Assembly: GCA_913061235.1 (NCBI GenBank)
Contig: CAJXTB010000012.1
Coordinates: forward strand, 1-64,000
DNA: 64,000 bases
Reading direction: 5' to 3'
From: an uncultured Pseudomonadota bacterium
GTDB lineage: Bacteria > Myxococcota_A > UBA796 > GCA-2862545
In this document: piece after piece, positions 42,296 through 51,094 of the stretch
How positions within the stretch are numbered: position 1 is the first letter of the stretch
Layout of the letters: every line of letters begins with the position of its first letter
Program-made: the position numbers and the translations under genes
Notes under the pieces: generated by a model
Told to the model about the DNA's origin: nothing
What the model saw: only the letters and a program-made list of their open reading frames with translations
Database searches by the model: none

Positions 42296-43255
42296 ATGAC
42301 TACACCTGGCCGTCTTGTTGTTCTTCCTTTGCTTCTTCTTGCTGGTTGCTGGCCCTACCTGGGTGGCCCGTTCGAGGACTACATTGAGGGCGAAGGGACC
42401 GGGGACCCGGACTCTGATCCAGACGGGGACACTCGTGACCCGGACACCGAAGGAACTGACGACCGCGACACGGACGACCCTGACACCCAGGGACCGGGTG
42501 GCGGACCCGTGATTGCCGGTTGGATTGAGCAGGCCGAGTACATGGGTGTGGGCTGGTCGAATCCGGACTTGCTTCAGATCAGCGCCATTCTTGGCGGCAT
42601 AGGCGGCAATGATACCTTCCGATACACGGATGGGCTGCCGAGCTCGGGTGGTTGCGTGACCACATGGAGTCGTGGGCAGAATTTGCTCGGTGTTCTTGCC
42701 CCTGTGGGCTTGTCATCGGTCCAAATCACATTGCCGCCCAACGGGGCCTTCGGTACACAGCCAGCGTCTGACGAGCCGAATGCCTTGGTGGGCGGCATCG
42801 ACGCGTCGGGTATCGCCTCGGGCAATGCTTCTGTCACCATCTCGGGCAATGCCGAGGCCGGAACCTTGGACGGGACACTTACCCGCACGCCGAGCGCGTT
42901 CTCTGTAGACGCACCAGACCTCGATGGTGATGTTCTGCCGACCGTTCCTTTTGGCGATTTTGACGTGGAGTACAGCGGCACTCTGTCAGATGCCGTTGTG
43001 GTGAGTGTCATCTACGTCAGCAACGACAACGAGTCGTTGGGGGGACACGACTGCCTAGGTCGCAATGGTTCGGTCACGTCCAGCCCATCTAGTCTCGGCG
43101 TCTCTGCGGAGGACCTTCAGTACGCTCAGGTGATTGTCAGCCGAGTCCGCGAGACGTCGGGCTCGCTCTCGGGTAGCGCGAATGCCGAGTCTGAGGTCGT
43201 AGGTGTGACGGCGCAGGTCGGAATCGTGCTCTTCGAGGAACCAGCGGCTCCTTAG
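42296..43255 (+). CDS. lipoprotein (paralog 2)
   Basis: 319 residues, tandem paralog of the preceding protein. The lipobox is LLAGC followed by WPYLGGPFEDYIEGEG. An Asp-rich linker (DPDSDPDGDTRDPDTEG, then DDRDTDDPDTQ) lacks the exact DTSDR repeat. The same C-terminal fold follows, with DEPNALVGGIDASG and LTRTPSAFSVDAPDLDGD matching paralog 1. The 57-base gap between the two genes suggests joint transcription. Function unknown. Confidence 0.8.
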   Translation: MTTPGRLVVLPLLLLAGCWPYLGGPFEDYIEGEGTGDPDSDPDGDTRDPDTEGTDDRDTDDPDTQGPGGGPVIAGWIEQAEYMGVGWSNPDLLQISAILGGIGGNDTFRYTDGLPSSGGCVTTWSRGQNLLGVLAPVGLSSVQITLPPNGAFGTQPASDEPNALVGGIDASGIASGNASVTISGNAEAGTLDGTLTRTPSAFSVDAPDLDGDVLPTVPFGDFDVEYSGTLSDAVVVSVIYVSNDNESLGGHDCLGRNGSVTSSPSSLGVSAEDLQYAQVIVSRVRETSGSLSGSANAESEVVGVTAQVGIVLFEEPAAP

Positions 43256-43353
43256 GGCCTGCTCGAAATTCAGAGGTATGCACTTTTACTGACCTCGGAC
43301 CCGGCGATTCGGCACGCGCTTGGCCCTAGCCAGAGTGCGGAGTGGAGAGACTG

Positions 43354-44031
43354 ATGAAGCGCTCAGAAAAAGCGAGCCGAATCCATAAGATGCTAGTTGA
43401 GCTGTACCCGGAGACACCGGTACCACTGGACCATTCGGACCCATTTACCTTGCTTGTCGCCGTACTTTTGTCCGCGCAAACGACGGACAAGAAGGTCAAC
43501 GAGATCAGTCCAGAGCTGTTTGCCGCTGCGGGCACACCGAGCAGCATGGCGTCGCTCACCGTCGAGCAGCTCAAACACCTCATTCGTCAGATTGGTCTGT
43601 CCAATACGAAGGCGAAGAACCTGTACAAGCTGTGTCGGTTGTTGCTCGACAACCACGATGGTCAAGTGCCCCAGACCTTCGCTGAGCTTGAGGCACTGCC
43701 TGGCGTAGGCCACAAGACTGCGAGCGTGGTGATGTCCCAGGCGTTCGGTGTTCCCGCATTTCCCGTAGACACACACATCCATCGCTTGGCTGCGCGATGG
43801 GGCTTGTCGGACGGCAAGAATGTTGAGAAGACCGAGCGCGACTTGAAGGCGCTGTTCCCACGCGAGTCGTGGAACGACCTGCACCTTCAGATCATCTTCT
43901 TCGGACGTGAATACTGTCCGGCTCGCTACCATGACCTGACCGGCTGTCCCATCTGCTCATGGACAGCGACCAAGAAGCGCATTGCCGAAGAAGCCAAGAT
44001 GAACGAGCCAAAAAAGCGGACGAAACGCTAG
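43354..44031 (+). CDS. nth: endonuclease III without a complete Fe-S cysteine set
   Basis: 225 residues from ATG 43354 (GGAG 7 bases upstream). This base-excision DNA glycosylase/AP lyase has the helix-hairpin-helix LEALPGVGHKTASVV with the catalytic Lys, and VDTHIHRLAARWG with the catalytic Asp. The usual 4Fe-4S loop needs four Cys spaced C-x6-C-x2-C-x5-C. Here the tail has only three, spaced C-x9-C-x2-C (EYCPARYHDLTGCPICSW). The cluster is therefore probably absent or altered. A Lys/Arg tail ends the protein. I recall similar tails in some other phyla. Confidence 0.9.
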   Translation: MKRSEKASRIHKMLVELYPETPVPLDHSDPFTLLVAVLLSAQTTDKKVNEISPELFAAAGTPSSMASLTVEQLKHLIRQIGLSNTKAKNLYKLCRLLLDNHDGQVPQTFAELEALPGVGHKTASVVMSQAFGVPAFPVDTHIHRLAARWGLSDGKNVEKTERDLKALFPRESWNDLHLQIIFFGREYCPARYHDLTGCPICSWTATKKRIAEEAKMNEPKKRTKR

Positions 44032-44044
44032 ATACTCTGCGGGT

Positions 44045-45595
44045 TCACTCTGGGCGGTTTCGAATGACTGCGCGAGTCGGCGCGCCTTCTTCTGTCGGTT
44101 CGGGGTCCCCGAACTCGATCTGCGAAGCGTCGGTCATTGGAGTTGGAATGTCTAGCCCTCGCGGTTGCGACGGTTCAGGCTCAACATCAATCACAGCCAA
44201 GATGGCTTCAGCAGCACTCTGTGCCAAGCCAGTACCAGCACCACGAACCAAGGTGGCGTCGTCTGGCAGTGTCGCGGACGTCGTCGAGATACTCAGCAGA
44301 TTGGGATCTACAGCGTAGATAGCCTGTGTTCCTGTTTCGCCGGTTGCTACTCGAGCACCGTCCAGGCGGAATGCCGACCGGGTCCGTATGGTCTCTTGGG
44401 TGCGCTGGTCGAGACTACGTGTGGTCATCAGCTCACCGGTGCGCGGGTCACTGACGCGTACGGAGCCAATCAATCCAAGCCTGACCTCTGCGGTCGTGAG
44501 GTCTGCAGTCAGAGTGACGGTCTCGTCGCACAGCTCCTCAGAGTAGTCGCCGTAGCCATCGAGGGGCGGACAGGAAATCTTGCGTGTGCCGTCTGTTGCC
44601 ATGGCGACGGTCACGGCTTCGGGGCGTTCATACTGAACTTGGGTCAGTCTGCCTCGGACGGCGAAGCGGTGGCCAAATGTGTTGGGCATGTCTCCAGCGA
44701 GGACGGGATCGACAATGCGAAGGTACCGGCTGGCATTCGCACGAATACTCTCGGTGACGGCGTCGGTGACCACTGTGGCGACGTCGAGCTCGGCTAGTGG
44801 TCCACCTGCAGTGCGCTCGAATGGGGAGACAACGACCTCTACGCGTGCACAGTCCTCGGCCAGTGCGATGCTCTCGCCCAGCGATGCGTCGTTGGCCGTG
44901 GTCCGAACACCGTCGAACAGCTCGAACGCGCTGCGGCAGGCGCCGTTGCTCAGGTAGTGCCGGCCGAGGGCAACAGCGGTGACGTCGTACCAGGCGCGAG
45001 CTTCGTCGACCTGGCCCCAGGTCATGGCTTGAGACCACTGATCCAGAGCATCTGGATACTGCCGCGCAGCAAGCGCATCATGGCCCGCTTCGAGGTGTGC
45101 CAGGCCAATACGCGAGGTGGTGTCCGAGTAGTTGGCTCGCAGTTCACGGGCTTGGTCCCACCAGACAATGGCCGCATCAAACTCACGACGCTCGGCCGCC
45201 GCGACACCTTGGTCGTAGCGGTACGCCGTGAGGCGGTCCTCAATGTCAACGATGAGAGCGTCTAGCTCGATTCTGTCCAGGCCAGGATCGACGTCGTAGG
45301 CGGCCAGGTCATTGGCCATCGACAAGGCTTGACCGTAGGTGGCAATCGCTTGTTCGAAGCGCTGTTCGGCTTCGTGCTCTTCGGCGATTTCCATGTAGAC
45401 CCAGACTGCGGACGAACCATATTGGTCGAGTCCCTTGCGTGGACCATTCGCCAGTTCATCCTCGTCCAACGCCGCCATCCAGTAGCGGGATGCTTCCTCG
45501 AAGCGGCCCTGTTCGGCGATTTTTCGGCCGCGGCTGTACGTTGTGGCACAGCCAGCCAACCCCAACATCAGTCCTGCGACAATCCATCGACTCAT
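44045..45595 (-). CDS. lipoprotein with TPR-like N-terminal half
   Basis: 516 residues from ATG 45595, chosen because GGAGG lies 7 bases upstream and a lipoprotein signal follows directly (MSRWIVAGLMLGLAGC). The first half is helical repeats of TPR type (GRFEEASRYWMAALDEDE, RREFDAAIVWWDQARELR, LEAGHDALAARQYPDALDQW). The second half begins EVVVSPFERTAGGPLAELDV and has strands with a disulfide-capable Cys pair (ISCPPLDG, EELCDETV), somewhat like CsgG/LpoB-type periplasmic domains, though I cannot confirm that. It ends with an acidic, Pro-rich tail. Confidence 0.75.
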   Translation of the reverse strand: MSRWIVAGLMLGLAGCATTYSRGRKIAEQGRFEEASRYWMAALDEDELANGPRKGLDQYGSSAVWVYMEIAEEHEAEQRFEQAIATYGQALSMANDLAAYDVDPGLDRIELDALIVDIEDRLTAYRYDQGVAAAERREFDAAIVWWDQARELRANYSDTTSRIGLAHLEAGHDALAARQYPDALDQWSQAMTWGQVDEARAWYDVTAVALGRHYLSNGACRSAFELFDGVRTTANDASLGESIALAEDCARVEVVVSPFERTAGGPLAELDVATVVTDAVTESIRANASRYLRIVDPVLAGDMPNTFGHRFAVRGRLTQVQYERPEAVTVAMATDGTRKISCPPLDGYGDYSEELCDETVTLTADLTTAEVRLGLIGSVRVSDPRTGELMTTRSLDQRTQETIRTRSAFRLDGARVATGETGTQAIYAVDPNLLSISTTSATLPDDATLVRGAGTGLAQSAAEAILAVIDVEPEPSQPRGLDIPTPMTDASQIEFGDPEPTEEGAPTRAVIRNRPE

Positions 45596-45698
45596 GCGCC
45601 ATCCTCCGTCTGAGGCGCATCGTAGCCCGGCAGCAACGATTGGCCCCACGCCATGGGGAATGCATCGGGCTAACCGTGCTGTAAGCCTTGGAGCACCT

Positions 45699-47501
45699 GT
45701 GTCCGTACGCGACATTCCCACACTGATCAACAACCTGCGCGATGCGGGCGAGTTGGTCGAGATCAATGCCCCCGTCGACCCAAACTTGGAGATGGCCGAG
45801 GTCCACCGGCGCGTCATCGCAGCCAACGGTCCGGCGCTGTTGTTCACCAATCCTAAGGGCTACGACATCCCGGTGGTCACCAACCTATTTGGCTCACGCA
45901 AGCGCGTGGACATGGCGTTCGGCGGCCGTCCCAAGGAGTTCGTGGAGACGGCGGTTGGCCTGATTCACGACTTCATCCCGCCCACGGTGGGCAAGGCCTG
46001 GGAAAAGCGAAGCTTCTTCCGTCAAGCCACCCACCTGGGCCTGCGCAATGTGCGCGGTGGTCCTGTCACCCAAGTGGTCGACCGCAATCCAGACATGACG
46101 CGCATCCCGATGCTGAAGTCATGGCCGCAGGATGGAGGCAGCTTTGTGACGTTGCCCCTGGTCTATACGGAACACCCAGACAACGGCTCACACAACCTCG
46201 GCATGTACCGCATTCATCGGCACGGTCCGCAGACCACAGGAATGCACTGGCAAATTGGCAAGGGTGGCGGATTTCACCACCAGATTGCCCAGGAACAGGG
46301 CAGAGACTTGCCTGTCACACTGCTGGTCGGTGGGCCGCCGGCGCTCATTGTGAGTGCGATTGCACCGCTCCCAGAGAACGTCCCAGAGCTGCTCCTAGCG
46401 TCTCTGTTGGCCGGCAAGCGACTGAAGATGGCCCGTAGTCCAACAGACCATCCACACCGGATTGTCGCAGATGCTGAGTTCGCTTTCCTGGGTAAGGTTC
46501 GCCCATATGACGTTCAGCCAGAGGGACCATTTGGGGACCACTATGGCTACTACAGCTGGCAGCATGACTACCCGGTGTTTCATGTAGACACGATCTGTCG
46601 ACGCAAGAATGCGGTGTGGCCTGCGACCGTTGTTGGAAAGCCGCGGCAGGAAGACCTGTACATTGGCGACTACCTGCAAGACCTACTTTCCCCGCTATTC
46701 CCGGTGGTCATGCCGAACGTAGTGGACCTGTGGACCTACGGAGAGACTGGCTACCACGCGCTCGCCGGTGCTGTCGTCAAGCAGCGCTACCGCCGAGAAG
46801 CGATGTCTGCTGCACTTCGCATCTTGGGAGAAGGGCAGCTGTCCCTCACCAAGTTCCTATGGATTGCCGACAAGCCCATCGATCTTCAGAATCCGGTCGA
46901 GACCTTGGAACACCTGCTCGCGCGCTTCCAGCCCGAGACGGACCTGTACATCATCAGTAATATGTCCATGGATACGCTCGACTATGCAGGACCAGAGGTC
47001 AATCTAGGCTCCAAGGGCGTCATGCTCGGAGTGGGAGACCCCATTCGTGATCTGCCGCGCGAGTTCCGTGGAGAGCTTCCCGGCGGTGTGACCGATGCGG
47101 CTGTGTTCTGCGGCGGTTGCTTGTGCGTCAGCGGCCCGTCCCACAAGGAAGACCCGGACTTTGCGCAACATGTCGCTAAGTCCTTTCCGGACTGGCCCCT
47201 GGTCTGTTTGGTGGACGACGCAACCCGTGCTGCCAGCACGCCCACTCGCTTTTTGTGGAATGTGTTCACGCGCTTTGAGCCGGCTGCCGACATCACTGCC
47301 CAGTCAGTACGAGTGCAGCGGAACCACCTCGTGTACGGCGGAACCATTGTCATCGACAGCCGAATGAAGGGCACCTACCCAGACGAGCTGTTCTGCGACG
47401 ATGACACCGCTAAGACCGTGAACGAACGCTGGGCGGAGTACTTCCCGAAGGGCGGTGTAGAGATGGGCGACAGCGACGAAGGGCATCTCGACCAGCTGTA
47501 G
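45699..47501 (+). CDS. UbiD-family decarboxylase
   Basis: 600 residues from GTG 45699 (GGAG upstream), longer than UbiD itself (about 490). These enzymes use prenylated FMN to decarboxylate aromatic or alpha-beta unsaturated acids. Recognised from GPALLFTNPKGYDIPVVTNL, HWQIGKGGGFHHQIAQEQGR, PEGPFGDHYGYYSW with the catalytic Glu/Asp region, and VVMPNVVDLW. The substrate is undefined. UbiD proper works in ubiquinone synthesis, and longer paralogs act in menaquinone or aromatic breakdown. No prenyl-FMN synthase (UbiX) is in the window. Confidence 0.88.
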   Translation: MSVRDIPTLINNLRDAGELVEINAPVDPNLEMAEVHRRVIAANGPALLFTNPKGYDIPVVTNLFGSRKRVDMAFGGRPKEFVETAVGLIHDFIPPTVGKAWEKRSFFRQATHLGLRNVRGGPVTQVVDRNPDMTRIPMLKSWPQDGGSFVTLPLVYTEHPDNGSHNLGMYRIHRHGPQTTGMHWQIGKGGGFHHQIAQEQGRDLPVTLLVGGPPALIVSAIAPLPENVPELLLASLLAGKRLKMARSPTDHPHRIVADAEFAFLGKVRPYDVQPEGPFGDHYGYYSWQHDYPVFHVDTICRRKNAVWPATVVGKPRQEDLYIGDYLQDLLSPLFPVVMPNVVDLWTYGETGYHALAGAVVKQRYRREAMSAALRILGEGQLSLTKFLWIADKPIDLQNPVETLEHLLARFQPETDLYIISNMSMDTLDYAGPEVNLGSKGVMLGVGDPIRDLPREFRGELPGGVTDAAVFCGGCLCVSGPSHKEDPDFAQHVAKSFPDWPLVCLVDDATRAASTPTRFLWNVFTRFEPAADITAQSVRVQRNHLVYGGTIVIDSRMKGTYPDELFCDDDTAKTVNERWAEYFPKGGVEMGDSDEGHLDQL

Positions 47502-47504
47502 TAC

Positions 47505-49571
47505 CTAGCGTGTGCAGCGGAATCCACGTTCTGCGATGGCGCGGCCATTGGGCTCCCCGGTCTTGACGTCGCCGCCAGACGTTCGTGATGCCGGCAGTCC
47601 GTCAACACTCCGCCACTCTTCATCTGGGGCGCCTACCCATGTCATGGGCGTGGAATCGGCGGAACGTACACCGCCACGGCCCTCGCAGTAGGCCGACGCC
47701 GCTTCCCACGACACCATGGTGACGGCTCCACCTGGTGGGCTCGGCGTCCAGTTGCGTAGGTAGCGCCGGTTCACCCGGCCATCGTCAATCGCTGCGTCCC
47801 GTTCCCATTCAGGATGCCGTTCCAGCCAGCGGGCGAATGCGTCTCCACTGACAACGGCTGGCGTCCTGCTTGCTTGGGGGGGAGCGCCTGCAGGTGAGGG
47901 AAGCTCTACGGCGACATCCATCGGCTGTGTACTCGCCGCAACGGTGATGGCTTGCCCAATTGAGGCACAGCCGGTCGGACACTCTAGACCTGGGTCGTTG
48001 CTGCAATCCAGAGCGCTGTCTGGGCACTCGCCAACGTCGATGAACAGAAGGTGTCTGCCAGGATGAACGCTGTCAAAGACGACGCTGGACCCATCAGGAA
48101 CACCCACAATCGGGCCCAGTCGAGCACGAGTAATGGGCTGCGAACCTCGGATGATGAGGGCTCGTGGACTGGCTGAGGATGCGATGAGTCCCAGCGTTGC
48201 TGCCCCTTCACCTGCTGGCACATTCACGCTTGTGTCACCCGTCGTACACCAGGTCTCGCACTGTGCTGGGCAGGAGTCCGAGATGCAGCCCATTCCGGCT
48301 GCCCATCCAAGGTTTGCTCCGCCGACCGGCATGCCCGTCATCAGGACTGGGCCCGAGCCCTGACGGGTCACTCGCTGGCCGGCCGAGACCACCACAACAT
48401 CAATTCCGTCTTCTACGCCCACGATATTGAGCGTCACATCGCGCACGGGACCCGCTACAATCGGCTCTGCTACGGGGGGGAGTGCTTCGACGGATGGTGG
48501 ACCGAACTGGTTCAAGAAGACGCTGATGACCACGATGCAGGCGGACAAGAGCACCATTGGGATGACGAAAAGGAGCATTCCAAAACGCCGCGAGATGGGG
48601 TGTGGTTGGGCTTTGGCTGGAGCAGCTGGCTGTGGAGTTTCGTCTCCGAGCAAGCGGGTTGCATCAATGGGGTGGACTGGCTCTGATACGCCTCGGATGG
48701 GAGCGCTCTGTGGAGTGAACAGGGTCTCTCGAAAGTCATCGGCTCGGTCTGGCCCGTCAAGCAGTTGTCCGTCTACGAACAGCTTGGAAAGGACGTCGTT
48801 GGCCGATTGAATGCGCTTGTCTACATCCACCGTGAGCAGGCCGTTGAGGGCTTCGACGATGACCTTTGGCAGGTCGGGGCGCAGAGCGGTGACCGGGCGC
48901 ATCTGTCGGTTCGCGATCTTGTTGAAGGTCGCCAGGTGATTCTCGCCGGCGAACGGTGTGGTCCCGGTCAGCATCTCGTACAGCATGACCCCAAGCGCCC
49001 ATAGGTCTGCTCGATGGTCGACCTTGGAGGCGTCGTTGATTTGCTCAGGCGACATGTAGTTGGGCGTTCCCATCATCACGCCAGTGCGGGTGTTGCCCTC
49101 TTCAATGACCTTGACCAGTCCAAAGTCGCTCACCTTGGGCACCATGCCAACGTTGGTGCGGGCCATGATGATGTTGGCGGGCTTCAGGTCACGGTGAACG
49201 AGTCCCGCCTCATGTGCCGCTCCGATTCCGGAGGCGATACCTCGGAAGATTCGCAGCGCTTCTTCTACGCTCATGGGCTCTTGGACCAGCTCGTACAGCG
49301 TTGGACCGTTCACGTACTCCATCACCAAAGCGAGGTTGATGCCTTGCTCAATGACGTCGGTGACCGCCACAATATTGGGGTGCTTGAGCGAGGCTTGAAC
49401 ACGTCCTTCGAGTAAGAGTCGCTTGCGGATCTGCGGTCCGTTGACCTGAAGGACCTTGATGGCGTGCTTTGAGCGGAGACGCCGGTGTCGGGCCAGGTAG
49501 ACCACGGACATGCCGCCTTGTCCGAGCACGCGCTCGATGACGTAGCGATCGATTCGGTCGCCAGCTCTCAC
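47505..49571 (-). CDS. membrane Ser/Thr kinase with C-terminal sulfatase-modifying-factor-like domain
   Basis: 688 residues. The kinase domain (about 8-270) is complete: LGQGGMSVVYLA, HAIKVL lysine, HRDLKPANI, SDFGLVKV, GTPNYMSPEQ. A linker and one membrane helix follow (about 335-360: LLFVIPMVLLSACIVVISV). The outer part has PEGA-like strands with Cys pairs. The last 110 residues (FARWLERHPEWERD, RYLRNWTPSPPGG, VTMVSWEAASAYCEGRGG, then ERGFRCTR) match the formylglycine-generating-enzyme (SUMF1) fold, in shortened form. It starts at GTG overlapping the lipase stop (GTGA). The outer domain probably senses a ligand, not a sulfatase. Confidence 0.9.
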   Translation of the reverse strand: MRAGDRIDRYVIERVLGQGGMSVVYLARHRRLRSKHAIKVLQVNGPQIRKRLLLEGRVQASLKHPNIVAVTDVIEQGINLALVMEYVNGPTLYELVQEPMSVEEALRIFRGIASGIGAAHEAGLVHRDLKPANIIMARTNVGMVPKVSDFGLVKVIEEGNTRTGVMMGTPNYMSPEQINDASKVDHRADLWALGVMLYEMLTGTTPFAGENHLATFNKIANRQMRPVTALRPDLPKVIVEALNGLLTVDVDKRIQSANDVLSKLFVDGQLLDGPDRADDFRETLFTPQSAPIRGVSEPVHPIDATRLLGDETPQPAAPAKAQPHPISRRFGMLLFVIPMVLLSACIVVISVFLNQFGPPSVEALPPVAEPIVAGPVRDVTLNIVGVEDGIDVVVVSAGQRVTRQGSGPVLMTGMPVGGANLGWAAGMGCISDSCPAQCETWCTTGDTSVNVPAGEGAATLGLIASSASPRALIIRGSQPITRARLGPIVGVPDGSSVVFDSVHPGRHLLFIDVGECPDSALDCSNDPGLECPTGCASIGQAITVAASTQPMDVAVELPSPAGAPPQASRTPAVVSGDAFARWLERHPEWERDAAIDDGRVNRRYLRNWTPSPPGGAVTMVSWEAASAYCEGRGGVRSADSTPMTWVGAPDEEWRSVDGLPASRTSGGDVKTGEPNGRAIAERGFRCTR

Positions 49572-50431
49572 GCGACGGGCTCCTGAAATTTGCCAGAGGA
49601 TAAGTAGCGAACCGTGGCGCGAACGACCTCGGGCGTCTGCTGGATGAAGGTGTGCACGGCGCCAGGGACGACCAAGCTATCCTCGGCACCTTCGAGCAGT
49701 GCGGACGCTGCACTAACCGTCATGTCATCGTCGCCAGGCAGCAGAGGGTTGTAGCCCTTGCCATCTCCGCGAACGCCAGCGACCACACCGAAGGGACACG
49801 ATGGATGGGCGAGCAGGTCCACGTACTCTGTGGTCAGCTGCGAGGCGGCGGGGCCGGCAATCTCGCGGAAGGGCTTGAGGTGCACAAGGATGTCCGCAAT
49901 GGCGGCGCCCTTGTTGGGGGTCGCGATCATGACCAGTCGGTTCACGGCGATTCGGTTCCGCCACCCCCCAGAACGACCCAGTACCTCTCGCGCTACCAAC
50001 CCTCCCATGCTGTGGGTGACGAAGGACACCGTCTCAATGTCGTCGGATGACTCCAGCACTTCCTCGACTTGGTCCGCGTGCAGCTCGAGTCCCCGCCTTG
50101 TGCTTGGGTAGGTGATGGCGGCTGTTGCGTACCCAGCAACGTTGAGGGCCCGTGCCATGGGGCGCCACCCTTCCGCCGCGCGGAAGATGCCATGCAGCAG
50201 CACGACTAAATGAGTCGAAGAACGCTTGAGTTCATCCCTCTCACGCATCCGCTCGAACCGACTTCTGCAGTCGTCGTAGGTCCCACGACCCCGCCGTCGG
50301 AGCTGCGGGTCAATGAGTCGGTGGTGCCCCGTGATGAAGTTGCGCTGTATGCGGAAGCCTTCAAAGACGAAGCAGTCGCCCCAGAGTTGCTTGCCGCCGA
50401 GGGTAGGCATGGCGAGAGTTGCGTCATTCAT
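49568..50431 (-). CDS. alpha/beta hydrolase, lipase-like
   Basis: 287 residues without a signal peptide. The oxyanion strand VVLLHGIFRAAEGWRPMARA and nucleophile elbow SFVTHSMGGLVAREVL are typical of triacylglycerol lipases of the PGAP1/LipA type. The acid is likely in LLPGDDDMTVS and the His in VPGAVHTFIQQ. The substrate is unknown. It is co-translated with the downstream kinase through a 4-base overlap and is divergent from a methyltransferase gene only 36 bases away, so the two promoters lie inside each other's flanks. Confidence 0.87.
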   Translation of the reverse strand: MNDATLAMPTLGGKQLWGDCFVFEGFRIQRNFITGHHRLIDPQLRRRGRGTYDDCRSRFERMRERDELKRSSTHLVVLLHGIFRAAEGWRPMARALNVAGYATAAITYPSTRRGLELHADQVEEVLESSDDIETVSFVTHSMGGLVAREVLGRSGGWRNRIAVNRLVMIATPNKGAAIADILVHLKPFREIAGPAASQLTTEYVDLLAHPSCPFGVVAGVRGDGKGYNPLLPGDDDMTVSAASALLEGAEDSLVVPGAVHTFIQQTPEVVRATVRYLSSGKFQEPVA

Positions 50432-50467
50432 GAGTGGACTCTATCTGACCGCTCCGAGGAACGACGA

Positions 50468-51085
50468 ATGCGACGCGAGAGTCCGGCAGCCCACAGGAAC
50501 GCACAACCGATTGCACTGGCCCTTCGCGCTGTGCTTCCCGACGTCGGGCGCGTTCTAGAAGTCCCCTGCGGAAGTGGGGTGCATAGTGCCAAGCTGTCCG
50601 CCGCATTTCCGAATCTCGACTGGCTTCCTGCGGACCTTGATCCCGAAGCTCTGGCGTCCACGACCTTGTGGCTGGACGAGGGAAGCGCGCGTTTGCAGGC
50701 CCCTCAGCATCTCGACGTCACCCAGCTTCCATGGAAACTGGACCCAGTGGATGTTGTTCTGGCCGTGAACTTGATTCACGCAGCGCCACCACAGGTCACA
50801 CCCGGCTTGGTTCGTGGGGCAGCCATGGCGCTGAACCCGGGCGGGGTGCTGGTCTTGTACGGCCCCTTTCGTGAGTCGGGTGAGCTGTGTGCGTCGAATA
50901 TCGCCTTTGAGATCAACTACCTTCAGCAGACGGACCCGCGGTGGGGCGTGCGCGAGTTGGACGATGTCACCGCGTTGGCAGCCACAGTCGGGCTGATCCG
51001 AGAAAGCCGTATAGAAATGCCCGCAAACAACCTCCTTGTCGTGTTTCGGCGCCGTGACGTGTCGACCACGTCGGATGTGGGGTAA
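50468..51085 (+). CDS. DUF938-family SAM-dependent methyltransferase-like protein
   Basis: 205 residues from ATG 50468 (GAGGAA upstream). It resembles the DUF938 family: SPAAHRNAQPIALALRAVLP, GRVLEVPCGSGVHSAKLSAA (SAM loop), LDWLPADLDPEALAS, VNLIHAAPPQVTPGL, and GVLVLYGPFRESGEL. The SAM-binding GxGxH-type loop reads PCGSGVHS. The methyl acceptor is unknown for the family. It lies 9 bases before the CAP-domain lipoprotein gene. Confidence 0.85.
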   Translation: MRRESPAAHRNAQPIALALRAVLPDVGRVLEVPCGSGVHSAKLSAAFPNLDWLPADLDPEALASTTLWLDEGSARLQAPQHLDVTQLPWKLDPVDVVLAVNLIHAAPPQVTPGLVRGAAMALNPGGVLVLYGPFRESGELCASNIAFEINYLQQTDPRWGVRELDDVTALAATVGLIRESRIEMPANNLLVVFRRRDVSTTSDVG

Positions 51086-51094
51086 ACTCCCACC

